This document shows, one piece after another, positions 62,518 to 64,000 of a stretch of 64,000 bases of DNA. The notes beneath the pieces are model-generated. The model worked only from the letters and a program-made list of their open reading frames with translations, had not been told where the DNA came from and ran no database searches. A program made the position numbers and the translations under genes. Source of the DNA: Luzula sylvatica (Eukaryota > Streptophyta > Magnoliopsida > Poales > Juncaceae); NCBI GenBank assembly GCA_946800325.1, contig OX326957.1, positions 20,213,007 through 20,277,006 on the forward strand, in the 5' to 3' direction. Position 1 is the stretch's first letter. Each line of letters opens with the position of its first letter.

Positions 62518-62780
62518 TAAGGGTTCGAATGCATTTATATATGCTGCTGAATGCCCGTTTTAATGCTGTCACGCACATTTAACAGCATTAGGCTGAAATG
62601 CTCTCCGGGTTGGTGTCCTCTAAAGTTTTGAGAGCATTTCACAAAATGCTACGTAATTGTGAAATCAATGGCATATATTTGTGTCGCCGATGGTAAAACA
62701 ACATCGAGAGCATTTGTTAATGCCATCAATATTTTAAAAAGGATGCATTTGTAAATGATGTGATATGCTTAAATGAATTG

Positions 62781-62860
62781 AATTGTGACAAATAAAAGCA
62801 TTAACGAGTATGTAATGACAACATTAAAAAATGCTTCTAATTGTGACAATAAAAGCATTT
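62781..62860. repeat. Diverged direct repeat in subterminal region
   Basis: The string AATTGTGACAAATAAAAGCA followed by TT at 62781-62802 is repeated at 62839-62859 with one A missing. Each copy ends in the AGCATT motif. A weaker relative, AATTGTGAAATCAATGGCAT, lies near 62655-62674. This suggests that subterminal motifs spread as part of a longer unit of about 58 bp. Confidence 0.6.
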
Positions 62861-62867
62861 ATAAATG

Positions 62868-62891
62868 CATGGGCATGAGCATGGACATGGA
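62868..62891 (+). repeat. Short hexamer tandem repeat (CATGRN x4)
   Basis: Four consecutive six-base units read CATGGG, CATGAG, CATGGA and CATGGA, placed between two inverted motif pairs. It is a small local duplication with no evident function. Confidence 0.6.
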
Positions 62892-63003
62892 CAAATAATT
62901 GCATTTTTGAATGCTTCCATAATGAAAATTAGTAGCATTTAAAAAATGCTTTGTATTGTACAAATAGACGACATATCAAAATATTTCCAATGTAAAAATG
63001 CAT

Positions 63004-63253
63004 CTAGTTGTTATTTGCCGACATTTATACAAATTATATATACTTATAATTCTAAAATTATTTTTATAATAATATTATATTAAATATAAAGTTTCATTTC
63101 ATTTTTAATACTAAATTCAATAATTATGATACAAAATATGCATCAATAATCAATATAAAAGAATGATTAAGATCAAAATTATCCAAAATCCAAGAAAATA
63201 CACTCCATCTATACCAACATAATTACACATATTTTTTGCAAAACAAATATATT
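63004..63253. other. AT-rich non-coding stretch
   Basis: This very AT-rich sequence lies between the subterminal motif region and the stop codon of the minus-strand gene fragment. It would be the 3' untranslated or downstream region of that gene. I see no perfect AATAAA on the minus strand, which is not unusual for plant genes, and no motif pairs. Nothing else is recognised. Confidence 0.5.
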
Positions 63254-63603
63254 TTAGAGCCCTCTAATTTTAGATATACTTCCGAGAAGTTCACGATCTA
63301 GGATTGTTTTCTCTTTATGGTGTACTCTCCACAACACATCTCGGCTTCGCGCATCACCCATACATGCTGAAAATCTGAAAATGAAGAACAAAACATAATA
63401 CATAAATTAACTATTGAGAAATGCTCAGAACTGAAAGAATATCCAAGAAAAAATTAGACCAAATAGTTACATATTAGTCCTTGTAATTATGCAAAATAAC
63501 TATATGGAATAATAGTGTTCTTTACCTGAAATATCAAAAGAGCCCCTCAAAATCAGAGAAATATCACATAGTTCTCCATTCAACCAAAATGGCATATATA
63601 CCC
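63254..63603 (-). CDS. 3' end of a spliced minus-strand gene, function unknown
   Basis: Two exons join in frame. The upstream exon, 63603 down to 63526 (78 nt), follows a TTTTCAG acceptor and ends at CAG|GTAAAG. The intron is 159 nt (63525-63367). The last exon, 63366 down to 63254 (113 nt), follows another TTTTCAG and ends at TAA (63256-63254). The predicted C-terminus begins VYMPFWLNGELC, continues through MGDARSRDVLW and KEKTILDREL, and ends KIRGL. A second acceptor 8 bases upstream (exon start 63374) gives another open frame beginning DFQHVWVMREAE and ending at TAG (63300-63298), so splicing is ambiguous. I recognise no domain. Its position, reading towards the CACTA-like end, suggests it may belong to the element, as small 3' exons do in En/Spm, but it could be a host gene or non-coding RNA. 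Confidence 0.4.
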
Positions 63604-63812
63604 CTGAAAATGAGAAAAATTTCTAAGTCGGTATCCAAAAAAGAAATTTCTAGCATTATACGTAAACCGTAAAAATCAAGCCTTTAAGAAATCAATCTTT
63701 CTTTTTTTCTATACTCCAATATTTTTATCCCTGCAAATAAAAATAATAAACTCATTTAATACAAAAACAAAATAACATAAATTTTAATGGTTTGTGATTA
63801 TTTGATGGCTAC
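63604..63812 (-). other. Putative intron
   Basis: These 209 nt lie between the candidate exons ending at 63813 and starting at 63603. The donor side reads AGG|GTAGCC and the acceptor side CTCATTTTCAG|GGG on the minus strand. Another acceptor-like TTTGCAG|GG ends at 63731; the sequence after it meets stop codons in every frame before a convincing donor, so I do not call an exon there. Confidence 0.3.
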
Positions 63813-63845
63813 CCTCGGTTCACCATGAGTTGCATCTAGTATCAC
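63813..63845 (-). other. Candidate 33-nt mini-exon
   Basis: On the minus strand the sequence CCTAATCTCAG is followed by 33 nt and then by GTAGCC. In phase 0 the segment is open and reads VILDATHGEPR; in the other phases it has stop codons. It does not join in frame with the candidate exon upstream of it (63928-63975) or with the one downstream (63526-63603), so it may be an alternative or skipped exon, an untranslated exon, or chance. Confidence 0.25.
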
Positions 63846-63927
63846 CTGAGATTAGGTATGTTGAAAATGAGTTCATTCAAATAGGTATTCAATTTCATAA
63901 AATTTGAGGGTGTAAATACAAAATTAC

Positions 63928-63975
63928 CGTTCTCAAAGCCCATTCTTAGAAACTTCGGCAGCTCTTATTTGCATC
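63928..63975 (-). other. Candidate 48-nt exon with possible start codon
   Basis: On the minus strand TTCTTTTGTTACAG precedes 48 nt that end at AACG|GTAATT, a strong acceptor-donor pair. All three frames contain a stop. The third frame becomes open after its TAA, reading ELPKFLRMGFEN, and leaves one base over, which fits the exon at 63603-63526. Joining them while skipping the 33-nt segment gives a 68-residue frame from the ATG at 63943-63941 to the TAA at 63254. Whether this is the true start is uncertain because the gene may continue beyond the window. Confidence 0.3.
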
Positions 63976-64000
63976 CTGTAACAAAAGAATTATTAGATAA

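Larger units (their letters stand above)
62528..63003. repeat. Subterminal AGCATTT/AAATGCT motif region
   Basis: A short motif, AGCATTT or its complement AAATGCT (often trimmed to GCATT/AATGC), recurs in both orientations about every 20-50 bp. Several form perfect inverted pairs: 62561-62569 with 62582-62590 (9 bp), 62595-62605 with 62630-62640 (11 bp), 62633-62639 with 62644-62650 (7 bp, 4-base loop), 62855-62860 with 62863-62868, 62901-62905 with 62910-62914, and 62934-62940 with 62944-62950 (7 bp, 3-base loop). In known CACTA elements similar clustered motifs bind a TNPA-like protein that pairs the ends; that role here is inferred. Confidence 0.65.
62505..64000 (-). mobile_element. Partial CACTA-like (En/Spm) DNA transposon, one end
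   Basis: The sequence changes abruptly from G-rich array to AT-rich DNA and opens with CACTACAACAATG. CACTACAA is the hallmark start of plant CACTA terminal inverted repeats, although the exact terminus varies between families. The next 500 bp are packed with a short motif in both orientations, as in CACTA subterminal regions where the element's own DNA-binding protein acts. A minus-strand gene fragment ends about 750 bp inside the terminus, which would make this the 3' end of the element. The other end is outside the window, so neither the paired inverted repeat nor a transposase domain can be shown. It could also be a non-autonomous derivative, or chance resemblance at the start of ordinary flanking DNA. 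Confidence 0.6.

Noticed and set aside
63004..63253. Promoter or matrix-attachment region in the AT-rich stretch
   Set aside because: AT-richness alone is not evidence; the stretch lies downstream of a minus-strand stop codon and shows no organised motif.
63650..63731. Additional exon after the TTTGCAG acceptor on the minus strand
   Set aside because: All frames reach a stop codon before a credible donor site, and the sequence is AT-rich like the introns.

Overview
The window has two unequal parts. Positions 1-62504 are one uninterrupted, strand-uniform tandem array of a roughly 28-bp G-rich minisatellite; it runs off the left edge, so its full length is unknown. Positions 62505-64000 are ordinary AT-rich nuclear DNA. 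They begin with a CACTACAACAA terminus and motif-dense subterminal sequence, which I read as one end of a CACTA (En/Spm-type) DNA transposon. Short exons with GT..AG introns follow on the minus strand. A CACTA-like end, small introns and a megasatellite-scale array together suggest a flowering-plant nuclear genome; the species cannot be named from this sequence.

Array: on the + strand the unit is an A5 tract, TCTCC, AAA, a G tract of usually 6-8, TA, a second G tract of 4-5, then T. At this size the array holds roughly 2,100-2,250 units (my estimate from length, not a count). Point variants of the core (ATATCC, TCTCT, TCTTC, TCGCC, TCTCGG, CTCCC, TCTATA and others) form a limited alphabet. 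The order of variants repeats over longer distances, giving higher-order repeats (HORs): about 6.01 kb (1 vs 6011), 2.03-2.08 kb (3.5 vs 5.6 kb), 0.97 kb (10.07 vs 11.04 kb), 1.56 kb (16.5 vs 18.05 kb), 2.976 kb (19.3 vs 22.2 kb), 1.3-1.5 kb with a 2.73-kb dimer (26.4-33.4 kb), 3.95-4.0 kb (33.5 vs 37.5 kb), 2.16 kb (48.5 vs 50.6 kb) and 2.30-2.31 kb (57.0 vs 59.3 kb). The G tract before TA is very variable, up to 46 G at 39452-39497. The C-rich strand has no stop codon in any frame of the consensus unit, so it yields long open frames of Pro/Phe/Tyr-rich repeats. I do not regard these as genes.

Right flank: the last repeat unit stops after TAGGGGT at 62504 and CACTAC starts at 62505. The next 500 bp carry many AGCATTT/AAATGCT motifs, often as perfect inverted pairs. 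A minus-strand gene fragment reads towards this end: exon candidates at 63928-63975, 63813-63845, 63526-63603 and 63254-63366. The last two join in frame to a stop codon. This layout, a gene ending about 750 bp inside a motif-rich terminus, resembles the 3' side of En/Spm elements. The simplest history is an element inserted into the satellite; if so, the array should resume beyond its other end, outside the window.

I see no rRNA, tRNA, CRISPR or bacterial-type operon in this window.
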